From NCBI RefSeq assembly GCF_036860695.1, contig NZ_JAYKGJ010000003.1, positions 124,001 through 188,000 on the forward strand: DNA of 64,000 nucleotides, read 5' to 3'. Shown one piece after another: positions 47,101 through 56,125 of the stretch. A program made the position numbers and the translations under genes. The notes below the pieces were generated by a model. That model had not been told where the DNA came from. It searched no databases and worked only from the letters and a program-made list of their open reading frames with translations. Numbering within the stretch: the stretch's first letter is position 1; each line of letters starts with the position of its first letter. Source of the stretch: Rosettibacter firmus (lineage in GTDB: Bacteria > Bacteroidota > Ignavibacteria > Ignavibacteriales > Melioribacteraceae).

Positions 47101-47371
47101 GCAAACCATGAGTATCCCAGCCTGCTTTTCGTTCAACACGATATCCCTTCATTGTTTTATAACGACAGACAAGATCTTTAAGTGTTCTTGCCATAACATG
47201 ATGAATTCCCGGTTTACCATTTACGGTAGGAGGACCTTCATAAAAAGTAAAGTTTTTATTTTCATCTCTTGTAGAAATACTTTTTTCAAAAATTTTATTT
47301 TCCTTCCAGAATTTCAGGATTTGTTCTTCGATTTCAGGGAAATTGATTTTTTCTCCAAATTGCTTAAACAT
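44177..47371 (-). CDS. ileS: Isoleucyl-tRNA synthetase, type 2, with GIHH in place of HIGH
   Basis: 1,064 residues. The catalytic core starts FYEGPPTVNGKPGIHHVMAR; the first ATP-binding signature is therefore Gly55-Ile-His-His58, a swap of the first and third positions of HXGH. WDTHGLPIE, the CP1 editing domain, KMSKSRGN (about residue 610) and a tRNA-binding C-terminal region follow. The overall form is IleRS type 2, known for low mupirocin sensitivity. It is in the same run as divIVA, the DksA-like gene and lspA. Nothing suggests it is a duplicate; it is the only ileS visible here. Confidence 0.95.
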   Translation of the reverse strand: MFKQFGEKINFPEIEEQILKFWKENKIFEKSISTRDENKNFTFYEGPPTVNGKPGIHHVMARTLKDLVCRYKTMKGYRVERKAGWDTHGLPIEIALEKELGFTQKSDIEKYGVAAFNKKAKELVYYHIEMKEGWRTLTERMGYWIDLDNPYITCTNEYIESVWWALAEYFKKGLIYKGFKIVPQCPHCETPLSSHELALGYKDVQDPNVYVKFKLKDEDASILVWTTTPWTLISNVALAVGPDIDYVKIKTEQHGVMYLAKARLSVIREDYTILEEMKGSALLNREYEPLFNYIPVNKRAWYIVAGDFVSTEDGSGVVHIAPAFGADDYEVSKKYDLPFIQPVTKSGRFTDEVTDFAGRLIKTIQFETHEEKGVDPDIIRNLKERGLIYRATNDYMHSYPHCWRCDNPLIYYARDSWYIRTTQVAQRMIELNKTINWYPPEVGSGRFGNWLEENKDWSLSRDRYWGTPLPIWISDDGDMFAVGSIAELKEGFVERDGKRIYVKDLPEEEIDLHKPFVDEVKFERNGKIYKRTPELIDVWFDSGAMPFAQFHYPFENQEVFKKHYPADFICEGIDQTRGWFYTLHAIGTMLFDSVTFKNLIVNELILDKEGQKMSKSRGNTVDPFDLFEKYGADATRWYLVTTSPPWKPTLFDEEGVLEVQRKFFGTLINTYAFFALYANIDKFNFSEDLIPYEERPEIDRWIISKLSSLVKEYEELMDNYDVTKAARQVANFTIDQLSNWYVRRSRRRFWKSEINKNKLSAYQTLYECLLTISKLTAPFAPFIAEEIYQNLNRVTRKENYESVHLADFPKPSYFELELEEKMDIAQRVVYLTRAIRAKHNLKVRQPLRKIMVAVDKSKQDALRKMQDVILEEVNIKELVVLEDDSSIVNKTAKPNFKVVGPKFGKLVKPLTNAIKELDKNSIAELEKTGKLDLVIDGQTIQITREDVEIVSHEIEGWFVESEEGVTVAVDTELTEDLIAEGYAREFVNRVQNMRKDAGFDVVDRIMVDVEGDERLLNYIQKFSDYISNEVLAESISYRGKLEGYKQKWQIGDYECEITIEKKIN

Positions 47372-47396
47372 CTTTCTCTCTAAATTTATTTATAAA

Positions 47397-48014
47397 TTAT
47401 TCTTCTTCTGATTCATATTTTTTAATTAATTCTTTTTCTGCTGCAATAAATTCTTTAAGTTGATTTTCAATATATTTTTTCTTTTCGAGTATATCATCAG
47501 CTGCTTTTTGGGCATCAAAAAGTATTTTATCTGCTTTAATTCTTGCTTCTTCTACAATTAATTGTGCTTCACGTTGGGCAGATGTCATTATTCTTTTAAT
47601 TTCATCTAACTTCTTTTTTCCTGTATCACCTTCCTTTTGTAGTATCAGTAATTCACAAACCACCATACCAAAAAGTCCCATTGCTCCAAGTGTAATATTC
47701 CTGAGAATATACAAAATCATATTCTCTACAAGCAGGTTGTTTAAGCCAAAATATTCACTGAACAAAGAAATTAGAATCACAGTGATAAATGCGGATGAAA
47801 CAATCACTGCAAAAATTACTTTACCACCGTGATTATATCCAAGAGTTTTATTAATAAGCCAACCACAGGCAAAACTAAAAATTGAAAGAACAAACCAGAC
47901 AGCAAAATTTTGATATCCAGCTTGAAATATATCTGTGCTTAAAAAATTAGATGCAAAAATAATTAAAGCAAGTAATACGGCGGTAGCATAATAGATAGTT
48001 TTTTTTTCTTTCAT
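47397..48014 (-). CDS. Four-helix membrane protein with DivIVA-like coiled-coil tail
   Basis: 205 residues that I cannot name. Hydrophobic segments at about 8-24, 38-55, 66-86 and 98-125 predict four membrane helices; the last 75 residues are a charged coiled coil inside the cell. Residues 146-175 resemble residues 85-114 of the DivIVA-domain protein three genes upstream: 11 of 30 positions are identical without gaps, centred on EA-IKA. It overlaps the phosphorylase gene by 4 nt and is 25 nt before ileS. It may act as a membrane partner of DivIVA in division or growth; this is inference. Confidence 0.6.
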   Translation of the reverse strand: MKEKKTIYYATAVLLALIIFASNFLSTDIFQAGYQNFAVWFVLSIFSFACGWLINKTLGYNHGGKVIFAVIVSSAFITVILISLFSEYFGLNNLLVENMILYILRNITLGAMGLFGMVVCELLILQKEGDTGKKKLDEIKRIMTSAQREAQLIVEEARIKADKILFDAQKAADDILEKKKYIENQLKEFIAAEKELIKKYESEEE

Positions 48015-48832
48015 AATCTCTTAATTACCTCTTTCATTATCAATGTCATTTTAGGTTCAGCTTCATTTGCGACTGCAAGTATATCTTCCAGTTTTACTGG
48101 CTTTAAGGCTTCGGGGAAACATTCATCTGTAATTATACTAATTCCCAATACTTTCATTCCCATGTGGTTTGCAACAATATTTTCTGGAACAGTAGACATA
48201 CCAACTACATCGGCACCAATTGCTCTCAGGAATCTATATTCTGCTTTTGTTTCCAGATTTGGACCCGGGACAGCAACATATACACCTTTCTGAACTTTAA
48301 TTTTATTTTCAAGTGCAACTTCTTCTGCTAATTTAATTAATTCTAAATTATAAGGTTCGCTCATATCCGGGAAACGTGGACCAAGTTCATCTTCATTTTT
48401 TCCAATTAATGGATTATCTCCAAGTAAATTTATATGATCTACCATAAGCATTATGTCACCACGACGAAATAGTGGATTCATTCCTCCACAAGCATTTGAC
48501 ACAATTAAAGTTTTTACTCCCAGAAATTTCATAACACGCACTGGATATGTAATTTGTTGCATCGAGTAACCTTCATAATAATGAAATCTTCCCTGCATAG
48601 CAACTACATCTTTACCTGAAATTTTTCCAAAAATTAATTTACCATGATGAGATTCTACTGTCGAAATAGGGAAATGCGGGAGTTCGGCATAATCGATTTG
48701 ATGCTCAATGTCGATTTCTTTTACAAGGCCTCCGAGACCTGTCCCCAGTATAATTCCAATTTCATAATTTTTTGTAGTTCTTTTTCGTATTACTTCGAGA
48801 GTTTCATTAATCATATTGATTAATTGACTCAT
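48011..48832 (-). CDS. punA: Purine nucleoside phosphorylase
   Basis: 273 residues, trimeric PNP type. It splits purine nucleosides (guanosine, inosine) with phosphate in salvage. Motifs: GIILGTGLGGL (phosphate loop, near 26-36), ESHHGKL (His62-63), SNACGGMNP, and GPNLETKAEYRFLRAIGAD with the base-binding glutamate; GISIITDECF near the end. It overlaps the divIVA gene by 4 nt on one side and the 4-TM protein gene by 4 nt on the other, so it is embedded in a cell-division operon where the Bacillus order has no such gene. Confidence 0.93.
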   Translation of the reverse strand: MSQLINMINETLEVIRKRTTKNYEIGIILGTGLGGLVKEIDIEHQIDYAELPHFPISTVESHHGKLIFGKISGKDVVAMQGRFHYYEGYSMQQITYPVRVMKFLGVKTLIVSNACGGMNPLFRRGDIMLMVDHINLLGDNPLIGKNEDELGPRFPDMSEPYNLELIKLAEEVALENKIKVQKGVYVAVPGPNLETKAEYRFLRAIGADVVGMSTVPENIVANHMGMKVLGISIITDECFPEALKPVKLEDILAVANEAEPKMTLIMKEVIKRL

Positions 48833-49368
48833 AGTAATTTCTCCAAAATATCATTTACATTTATTTCTGTTTGTTCTTCTTTGGAATCTGAAGATATTTC
48901 TTTTTGTTTTGGTTCATAAACTGCAGAAGAACTCACTTCGAGCAAATTAGCTTGAGTTTCAATCATTGCTTTTATTTTAGCAACAAGTAATTTTTTTTCT
49001 TCCCGCAATTTTAATACAGAATCTCTTATTGAATTAGCACTTTCTTTTGCTTTCTCAATTATTTGATTAGCTTTAATCTCTGCTTCTTTAATCATCAGTG
49101 CAGTTTGTTTTTTAGCAGAATCGATCGCTTTAGTTGTAGATTCAGTTGCACTTAAAAGAGCATTCTGTAAATTTTTTTCAATCCTTTTAAATTCTTTTAA
49201 TTGTTCTTCTTTTTCTTCAATCTCTTTTAATAATTTTTCATTCTCTTGTTGCAAGCGTTCAAATTCATCTGCAAGTCTTTCAAGAAAAGCTTTAACCTCG
49301 TCGCGATCGTAACCACGGACGGATTTATTAAATTCTTGATTTTTTATTCCAAACGGGGTGAATTTCAT
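48829..49368 (-). CDS. DivIVA-domain protein
   Basis: 179 residues. The N-terminal DivIVA lipid-binding motif is clear: FTPFGIKNQEFNKSVRGYDR then DEVKAFLERLADEFERL. A long coiled coil follows (about 33-140), with a short disordered end. DivIVA proteins sense negative membrane curvature and recruit partners at poles and septa. They are typical of Gram-positive bacteria, but DivIVA-domain proteins also occur in Bacteroidota-related lineages. It overlaps punA by 4 nt and follows yggS by 9 nt, as ylmE and divIVA are linked in Bacillus. Confidence 0.85.
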   Translation of the reverse strand: MKFTPFGIKNQEFNKSVRGYDRDEVKAFLERLADEFERLQQENEKLLKEIEEKEEQLKEFKRIEKNLQNALLSATESTTKAIDSAKKQTALMIKEAEIKANQIIEKAKESANSIRDSVLKLREEKKLLVAKIKAMIETQANLLEVSSSAVYEPKQKEISSDSKEEQTEINVNDILEKLL

Positions 49369-49377
49369 TTTAAACCC

Positions 49378-50061
49378 CTAATTATTTTTTCTTTGACCAA
49401 ATATTGCTGTTCCAATTCTAAGCATTGTCGAGCCTTCTTCAATTGCAATTTCAAAATCATTTGTCATGCCCATTGAAAGCTCGGTAAGATTAAAGCCAGA
49501 ATTGTTCATTTTCTCTTTCAGTTTTCTTAACTGAACAAAAGACTTTCTTATTAATTCAGCATCATCTGTAAATGGAGCCATGGTCATTAATCCAATTAAA
49601 TTAAGATTAGATGAATCTTTACAGTATTCTGCTAATTTAAAAATTTCTTCTTCATCAGATAAGCCATGTTTAGTTGCTTCGTTTGAAGTCTTAATTTCAA
49701 GTAAGATATCCTGTTTTTTCCCTATTTGTAATGCTTTTTTATTTATTTCTTCTGCTAATTTTATTGAGTCAACAGAGTGAATAACTTTTGCTGATTTTAT
49801 AACATATTTTACTTTATTTGTTTGCAAATGTCCAATAAAATGCCAGTTTACATTATCATGCAAAATCTCTGCTTTATCTCGCAATTCCTGAGCTTTATTT
49901 TCTCCTAAATCTTTTAATCCAGTATCGATCACCTGTTTAATAATTTCAATGGGCTGGGTTTTTGTAACTGCAATTAAAGTTATTTCAGTTCTTCTTCTCC
50001 CAGCCAGTTCACATTTCTTTGATATTTGTTCTTCGAGTCTTTTAAGGTTATCAACTATCAT
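49378..50061 (-). CDS. Pyridoxal phosphate homeostasis protein (YggS/PLPBP)
   Basis: 227 residues. The PLP-binding lysine is Lys34 in LIAVTKTQP; further motifs are LGENKAQEL, WHFIGHLQTNKVKY, LLEIKTSNEATKHGL, LSMGMTNDFEIAIEEG and RIGTAIFG. The protein binds PLP without catalysis and keeps vitamin B6 and amino-acid pools balanced. It heads the run to rluD (9 nt before the divIVA gene), in the position of ylmE in Bacillus. Upstream lies the terminator of the ribonucleotide reductase gene. Confidence 0.93.
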   Translation of the reverse strand: MIVDNLKRLEEQISKKCELAGRRRTEITLIAVTKTQPIEIIKQVIDTGLKDLGENKAQELRDKAEILHDNVNWHFIGHLQTNKVKYVIKSAKVIHSVDSIKLAEEINKKALQIGKKQDILLEIKTSNEATKHGLSDEEEIFKLAEYCKDSSNLNLIGLMTMAPFTDDAELIRKSFVQLRKLKEKMNNSGFNLTELSMGMTNDFEIAIEEGSTMLRIGTAIFGQRKNN

Positions 50062-50154
50062 TTAAAATTATCAAAAATCAATTACAAATTTAAGAATAAA
50101 AAAGTATTTGTTTTGATAGTAAATGTCAATGGATATATTTTGGTTATAAAATAA

Positions 50155-50177
50155 AAAAGGGGCATAAAGCCCCTTTT
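50155..50177 (-). terminator. Rho-independent terminator after nrdJ
   Basis: AAAAGGGGC (50155-50163) pairs perfectly with GCCCCTTTT (50169-50177) around ATAAA. Reading leftward it is followed by a T-rich stretch (TTTTTTATTTTATAACC), so it ends the nrdJ transcript. Confidence 0.85.
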
Positions 50178-50197
50178 GGTATCTGAACAAATTTTAA

Positions 50198-53100
50198 TTA
50201 ACTACAACCTGTTGTAGCTCCACAAGTCATACATTTCAGGCATGTTCCATTTCTAACCATAGTCATGCTCTGGCATTCTGGACAAATATCGCCAGTGTAA
50301 CCTCTTTCTCTTGCTTTCAGTACAAGATCGTTTGAAGTAATCATTTTAAATCGTTGATTCACAATTTTGTTTTCATCGGGCTTATCAAGTTCAATCATTC
50401 TTTCACTTACAATTTCTTCACCTTCAACATCACCTTCAATAAGAGAACGATATTCACCACTACTTGAATTACTTTTACTTGTTACTTCTTCTTCGTCAAC
50501 ATGAGCAAGATCATTTCTACCGAGATAAGTTACTGCAAGCTCTCTAAAGATATAATCAATAACAGAGGTTGCCATTTTAATTCTCTTGTGACCTGTTACA
50601 ATTCCACTTGGTTCAAATCGAGTAAATACAAATGCATCAACGAATTCTTCGAGAGGAACGCCATGTTGTAAACCCAGAGAAATTGCAATTGCAAAACAGT
50701 TTAATAAACTTCTAAAAGCAGCTCCTTCTTTGTGCATATCAATAAAAATTTCGCCAAGCTGGCCATTTTCATATTCACCAGTTCTAAGATAAACTGATTG
50801 ACCATTTATTTTAACTTTTTGAGTATAACCTGTTCTTCTATCAGGTAATCTTCTTCTTTTTGCTATATAACGGTGAATAATTCTTTCTGCTACTTTTACA
50901 ATATCATTTTCTTCTTTCTTTTCAAGAATTTCTTCTACTTCTTCTTCGGTTAATGTATTAAGAGGTTGAGATAATTTTGAACCATCACGATAAAGTGCAT
51001 TAGCTTTACAACCAAGTTTCCATGAAAGCATATATGCATTTTTTATATCATCAATATCAGCAGAATTTGGTAAGTTAATAGTTTTAGAAATTGCACCAGA
51101 AATAAAAGGTTGAGCAGCAGCCATCATATAAATATGTGCTTCATAACTAATAAACCGTGTTCCTTTTTTACCGCATTTATTAGCGCAATCAAAAACAGGA
51201 TAGTGTTCATGTTTTAAGAAAGGTGCGCCTTCAATAGTCATTGTTCCACATACATAATCATTAGCAACAGCAATTTCTTCTTTTGTAAAGCCCAGTTCAG
51301 TTAGAAGGTCAAAGCCAAAGTCATTTATCTGTTCGTCTGTAAATCCTAATTTTTCTTTTAAGAACTTCTCACCAATGACATATTTATTAAAAGCAAAACT
51401 AAGATCGAATACTGTAGGAAGTGTAGATTCAATTTTTGCTAAGATTTCATCTGTAAATCCTTTTGCTTTAAGTGATTCATGATTTATGTAAGGACATCCT
51501 ACAAGAGTACCAGCTCCTTTAGCATATTTTACAATTTCACGGATTTGATCTTCGTTATATCCTAATTTTTTAAGTGCAGGTGGAATTGATTGATTAATTA
51601 TTTTAAAATAACCACCACCAGCTAATTTTTTGAATTTAACTAAAGCATAATCTGGTTCAATTCCAGTTGTATCACAATCCATAACAAGACCAATTGTGCC
51701 TGTAGGTGCAATAGCTGTAACCTGAGCATTTCTAAATCCATATTTTTCACCAAGTTCTAAAGCCAAATCTGCATCTTCTCTTGCTGCTTGAAGTAAATCC
51801 GAAGGACAATATTCAGGATTAATTCCCATTGGATAAATAGATAAGCCTTCATATTCTTTATTAGGAACATTATAAGCAGCGCGTCGATGATTTCTAATAA
51901 CACGAAGCATTGGTTCTTTGTTTTCTTCATAGCGTGGGAATGGTCCTAATTCTTTTGCCATTTCTGCTGAAGTTGCATATGCATGCATATGCATAATTGC
52001 AGTTAATGCACCACAGATTGCAAATGCTTCTTTACTATCATATGGAATTCCCTGACGCATCAGTAACGATCCTAAATTTGAATATCCTAAACCAAGGGTT
52101 CTATAATCATAACTATTCTTCGCGATTTCTTTGCTTGGATATTGAGCCATAAGAACACTTATTTCAAGAACTATAGTCCATAATCTTACTGCATGTCGAT
52201 ATGCTTTTATATCAAAGATACCTTTTTCATCATCATAAAACTTAACTAGATTTAAAGATGCTAAATTACAAGCAGTATCATCTAAAAACATATATTCGCT
52301 GCATGGATTAGAAGCACGAATCCTACCACTATTGGGACATGTATGCCATTCATTGATTGTAGTATCAAACTGAAGTCCAGGATCTGCACATGACCAGGCA
52401 GCATATGCAATTTGATCCCATAAATCTTTTGCTTTTAGTACTTTTGATGGTTTTGGTTCTCTCCCTTCTTCTAATGCTTTTTTCTTTTCAGTTCTCCAAT
52501 ATAGTTTCCATTCACCATCATTTAAGACAGCATTCATAAATTCATTACTTACTCGAACAGAATTATTTGAATTTTGTCCGGATACTGTTGCATATGCTTC
52601 TGAATTCCAATCTGTATCATAAATTGGAAATTCAATAGATCTAAAACCAAGTTTTGCAAGTTTTATAACTCTATCAATATAATTCTCCGGTACATGAGCT
52701 TTACGTGCTTCAATTACTGCTTTTCTTAATTTCAGATTAGTCTTTTTATTAAATCTATCATTTTCAGGATGTTCTTCATAACAGGCTTTCATTATATTAT
52801 TAAGATGATAGTTGCATATTTTAGAACCGGCGACCAATGCTGCAACTTTTTGTTCTTCAATTACTTTCCAGTTAATAAATTCTTCAATATCAGGATGATC
52901 AATATCAAGTGTAACCATTTTAGCAGCACGACGCGTAGTTCCACCAGATTTAATTGCACCAGCAGATCTATCACCAATTTTTAAGAATGACATTAAACCA
53001 GAAGACTTACCACCACCACTTAGTGGTTCATTTGCACCTCTAATATCGGAGAAGTTTGTACCTGTCCCCGAACCATATTTAAATAATCTTGCTTCACGAA

Positions 53101-53752
53101 CCCATAAATCCATTATTCCACCTTCGTTCACAAGATCATCTTTAATAGATTGTATAAAGCAAGCATGTGGTTGTGGATGTGTATAAGCATCTTCAGATTT
53201 TTTTAATTCACCAGTTTGAAAATCAACATAATAATGACCTTGAGCTGGACCATTAATACCATATGCCCAGTTCAATCCTGTGTTAAACCATTGAGGAGAG
53301 TTTGGGGCTGCATATTGTTTGGCAAGCATATACATTAATTCATCATAGAAAGCTTTAGCATCTTCTTCGGTATCAAAATATTTTGCTTTCCATCCCCAGT
53401 AAGTCCATGTTCCAGCCATACGATGAAATACCTGGCGTGCATCTGTTTCAGATGTATATCTATCTTTTTCAGGAAGTTCTTCTAATTTACTATCTGCAAC
53501 TGAAGGTTGCAGCCATTTAGGAACCCCTTCTTCTTTTACCTTTTTGAGTAATTTAGGCACGCCAGCTTTTCTAAAATATTTTTGCGCTATTATGTCTGTC
53601 GCAACCTGCGACCACTCTTTAGGGACGACTACTTCGTCCATCCTAAAAACTATAGATCCATCAGGATTCTTTATTTCTGATGTTCTTTTTACAAATTCAA
53701 TTGATTCTAATGGATCTTTACCGGCTGTTGTAAAGAGACGATTAATTTTCAT
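50198..53752 (-). CDS. nrdJ: Adenosylcobalamin-dependent (class II) ribonucleotide reductase
   Basis: 1,184 residues, the long form of class II enzyme. It makes deoxyribonucleotides with a B12-derived radical, independent of oxygen. The redox cysteines are Cys198 (PHACFIQ) and Cys495 ([10 protein letters not shown]); the thiyl cysteine is in NPCSE (Cys484, Glu486); [18 protein letters not shown] forms the loop typical of the class. The last 28 residues ([20 protein letters not shown] then CGATTGCS) are a Cys-rich tail that likely handles re-reduction. It stands alone. GGAG lies 6 nt before the ATG. No B12 riboswitch is evident upstream, and no class I or III reductase occurs here. Confidence 0.95.
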   Translation of the reverse strand: MKINRLFTTAGKDPLESIEFVKRTSEIKNPDGSIVFRMDEVVVPKEWSQVATDIIAQKYFRKAGVPKLLKKVKEEGVPKWLQPSVADSKLEELPEKDRYTSETDARQVFHRMAGTWTYWGWKAKYFDTEEDAKAFYDELMYMLAKQYAAPNSPQWFNTGLNWAYGINGPAQGHYYVDFQTGELKKSEDAYTHPQPHACFIQSIKDDLVNEGGIMDLWVREARLFKYGSGTGTNFSDIRGANEPLSGGGKSSGLMSFLKIGDRSAGAIKSGGTTRRAAKMVTLDIDHPDIEEFINWKVIEEQKVAALVAGSKICNYHLNNIMKACYEEHPENDRFNKKTNLKLRKAVIEARKAHVPENYIDRVIKLAKLGFRSIEFPIYDTDWNSEAYATVSGQNSNNSVRVSNEFMNAVLNDGEWKLYWRTEKKKALEEGREPKPSKVLKAKDLWDQIAYAAWSCADPGLQFDTTINEWHTCPNSGRIRASNPCSEYMFLDDTACNLASLNLVKFYDDEKGIFDIKAYRHAVRLWTIVLEISVLMAQYPSKEIAKNSYDYRTLGLGYSNLGSLLMRQGIPYDSKEAFAICGALTAIMHMHAYATSAEMAKELGPFPRYEENKEPMLRVIRNHRRAAYNVPNKEYEGLSIYPMGINPEYCPSDLLQAAREDADLALELGEKYGFRNAQVTAIAPTGTIGLVMDCDTTGIEPDYALVKFKKLAGGGYFKIINQSIPPALKKLGYNEDQIREIVKYAKGAGTLVGCPYINHESLKAKGFTDEILAKIESTLPTVFDLSFAFNKYVIGEKFLKEKLGFTDEQINDFGFDLLTELGFTKEEIAVANDYVCGTMTIEGAPFLKHEHYPVFDCANKCGKKGTRFISYEAHIYMMAAAQPFISGAISKTINLPNSADIDDIKNAYMLSWKLGCKANALYRDGSKLSQPLNTLTEEEVEEILEKKEENDIVKVAERIIHRYIAKRRRLPDRRTGYTQKVKINGQSVYLRTGEYENGQLGEIFIDMHKEGAAFRSLLNCFAIAISLGLQHGVPLEEFVDAFVFTRFEPSGIVTGHKRIKMATSVIDYIFRELAVTYLGRNDLAHVDEEEVTSKSNSSSGEYRSLIEGDVEGEEIVSERMIELDKPDENKIVNQRFKMITSNDLVLKARERGYTGDICPECQSMTMVRNGTCLKCMTCGATTGCS

Positions 53753-54094
53753 CTACAACTCCAATCTTTTATTTATTGTCTGCTTTATGCAGATATGAAA
53801 AAGAATTTTCCCATTAATGAAGTGTGGTACAACTTAAAAAAATTTTATCATTGAAGCAATTGCTTATAAATTTTTTCTTATAATTATTCAATTGTTTTAT
53901 TAAATAAAATATAATAAAAAGAAGTTTTATAAAAAGATTGATTTTTAAAAATTATTTTTTACTAACAATATTTTTTGAATTAAGTTTTACTTTTTATAAA
54001 GTAATAATAATTTTAGATAAAATTAATTCATAATTTTAATTTTTTTATCAAAAGTAATTCTTGCTTTATTATTCTTTACTATTGATAAACATAC
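53753..54094. other. 342-bp gene-free, very AT-rich gap
   Basis: This gap between nrdJ and the ArsP-like permease (both minus strand) has no credible gene. It holds a small hairpin in the nrdJ leader (TCTGC-TTTAT-GCAGA near 53780) and a 12-bp palindrome AAGCAATTGCTT at 53855-53866. A possible nrdJ promoter on the minus strand, TTGCTT-N17-TAAGTT, overlaps that palindrome. I looked for a cobalamin riboswitch and for paired NrdR boxes and saw neither. The left part is simply A/T runs. Confidence 0.5.
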
Positions 54095-55327
54095 TTAAAA
54101 AATAAAATAAGATAAATAATAAATTAGCCCACTAATAATTGAGCCTGCAAGTGTAAAACTCACATATAAAAAGAATACTTTTTTATTAGCAAGATTCCAT
54201 ACAGCAGCCATAGCGGGTATTGTTGTTGTAGGACCAGAAACAAGAAAAGCCAGAGCAGCTGCTGGACTCATACCTTGAATTAATAGACCTCCTACCAAAC
54301 CTAAAGCAGCCATATTATTTGTGTAAATTGGGACACCCAATAATGCTGCATTTATAATTGATAAAAATTGATTTTCCTTCAACAACAATTTTATCAACTC
54401 AGATGGTACATACAATACTATTAATGCTTCAAGCAAATAAGCTAATACCATAAATTTTAAAACCATAATTGTAGCACTGTAAGCTTCTATACCCAATTTA
54501 TTTAAGAATTTTTTTATGTCTAAATTTTTTTTACTACTACCCGAAAAGTATGTTACACAATCATTTTTTAAATCTCCGCAGCAATTCGATTCATATTTTG
54601 TACTTAATGCATTACTATCTTTTTCTGATTTATTGCAGCAGGTTACTTCCAAACTATTATAATTTGCTATAATTCTTACTTCAGATGAGTCATCAGAACA
54701 TTTACAATCGTTATTGCCTATATTCGACAATAAATTATTTGCTTCAAATTTTGTATTGAAGTTACTCATGTTACCTTTAAATGATAAAGGCTTTGTTATC
54801 AAATTTTTACCATAAGAATAAATTTCTTTAATTATTTCTTTTATCGTTGTAAGATTACTTCTACTATTATAAAATCGAGCTTTTAAAGTATCTTCATTTT
54901 TAAGAAAGTTTTTCTTTATTAAATAATGGGTGATAAAACCCGCTAAAAGGCTCATCATAAATGTTGATGCCAATCTCCATATTGCTAAATTCCAGCCAAG
55001 TGTTGAAACACTTAAAAAAAATATTTCTGGATCCATTGAGGGTGAAGCAAGCCAGAAAGACATAACAGGAGCCAGAGGAACTCCGCTAATCAACAAAGAT
55101 GCTATTATCGGTATTACCGAACACGAACAAAATGGACTGAATGCACCAACTAATGTTGCCAAAATGATTGAGATCGACGACCGTTTCTCAAATACTTTAT
55201 TTATATATTTTGATGTACCTGTCATTCGTATTGAAACAGCTAATGGAATTGTAATAAGTAAATAAGGCCAAATTCTAACTATGTGTTCAATTATAAAATT
55301 GATAATTTTAAAAAATTCATTAATCAT
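54095..55327 (-). CDS. ArsP/DUF318-type permease with cysteine-rich cytoplasmic-type loop
   Basis: 410 residues from the ATG at 55327, chosen for AGGAG 8 nt upstream over a GTG at 55357. The first half carries the family motif AFSPFCSCSVIP (Cys67, Cys69) followed by GVPLAPVMSFWLASPSMDPE; matching helices return near the end (GLVGGLLIQGMSPAAALAFL). Between the halves a hydrophilic loop has seven cysteines between residues 208 and 257, as CKC, CC, CC and C. Relatives export organoarsenicals or are linked to metal resistance. It follows the sigZ-like gene by 74 nt, so it is probably that factor's target. The exact substrate is not known. Confidence 0.8.
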   Translation of the reverse strand: MINEFFKIINFIIEHIVRIWPYLLITIPLAVSIRMTGTSKYINKVFEKRSSISIILATLVGAFSPFCSCSVIPIIASLLISGVPLAPVMSFWLASPSMDPEIFFLSVSTLGWNLAIWRLASTFMMSLLAGFITHYLIKKNFLKNEDTLKARFYNSRSNLTTIKEIIKEIYSYGKNLITKPLSFKGNMSNFNTKFEANNLLSNIGNNDCKCSDDSSEVRIIANYNSLEVTCCNKSEKDSNALSTKYESNCCGDLKNDCVTYFSGSSKKNLDIKKFLNKLGIEAYSATIMVLKFMVLAYLLEALIVLYVPSELIKLLLKENQFLSIINAALLGVPIYTNNMAALGLVGGLLIQGMSPAAALAFLVSGPTTTIPAMAAVWNLANKKVFFLYVSFTLAGSIISGLIYYLSYFIF

Positions 55328-55401
55328 TGTAGAATCTCCTAATAATTTAGAATTCACAATCTATAGACGGAGATTTACTTTGAGGGATGCAAATTTTTTT
55401 G

Positions 55402-55977
55402 TTAGAATTTAGGACGGAGATGACAACAACAACACTTAATTTCGTGATAGTCTATAATCGTTCCATACTTATCAAAATTAAAATGGCAGCATTGCATTAA
55501 AAGTTCTTTTAAAATTTTTCTGCCTCTTTGAACACGAGATTTAGCATTAGCTAAAGAGATCCCAAGTTTTTCTGCTATTTGTTTTTGAGTTAATCCTTTA
55601 TATTCTTTTAAAATAATTGCTTGTTTATAAATATCCGGTAATTGCTCAATAAACTCTTTCAAACCTTTTGCTATCTTCGTGTGAGGATTTTCTTCAATAT
55701 ATTTTAATATTGAATCTTCATTAACTTTATTATCATCCTCTTTTAAACTTATAGCTTCTACTTTTTTAGATCTATAAACATCAATTATAGTATTTCTAGC
55801 TATCTGATATACCCAACTTTCTAATCTTTCTGAATCTCTGAGTGTTCCAATATTATTATGAATTTTGATAAATACTTCATGAAGTATATCATCAATATCA
55901 AACCCATTACCAACTCTTTTACTAATAAACAATCTAAGCTTTTTGCTAAATCTTTTGTAAAGTTCTTCTGTAGACAT
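55402..55977 (-). CDS. sigZ: SigZ-type RNA polymerase sigma factor with cysteine-rich tail
   Basis: 191 residues from the ATG at 55977 (a TTG at 55986 would add three). Sigma-70 region 2 is visible as DIDDILHEVFIKIH and SWVYQIARNTIIDVYR; region 4 as LTQKQIAEKLGISLANAKSR. After it comes an extension with QCCHFNFD and HEIKCCCCHL: Cys163, Cys164, His165, then His178, Cys182-185, His186. This ending is typical of SigZ and could bind a metal or form disulfides, so the factor may sense its signal directly. No anti-sigma gene is adjacent; downstream is the Cys-rich permease. Confidence 0.85.
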   Translation of the reverse strand: MSTEELYKRFSKKLRLFISKRVGNGFDIDDILHEVFIKIHNNIGTLRDSERLESWVYQIARNTIIDVYRSKKVEAISLKEDDNKVNEDSILKYIEENPHTKIAKGLKEFIEQLPDIYKQAIILKEYKGLTQKQIAEKLGISLANAKSRVQRGRKILKELLMQCCHFNFDKYGTIIDYHEIKCCCCHLRPKF

Positions 55978-56125
55978 TTCAATCAATTATATTAATCTAT
56001 AATTGAGAAATAAACTTACCACAATTTTCTTGAAACCTGAGTATCCAATTATATAAATATTTAGGTTTATTTAAAAGTTTTATAATTCTATCTTGCTTTT
56101 CAAAAATTTTCTGAATACTTCAATT

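Noticed and set aside
53855-53866. 12-bp palindrome AAGCAATTGCTT as an operator
   Set aside because: A single A/T-rich palindrome in a very A/T-rich gap; no second copy or known regulator consensus such as NrdR boxes.
53753-54094. Cobalamin riboswitch upstream of nrdJ
   Set aside because: No B12-box-like conserved sequence or large multi-helix fold is recognisable; only a small hairpin and A/T runs.
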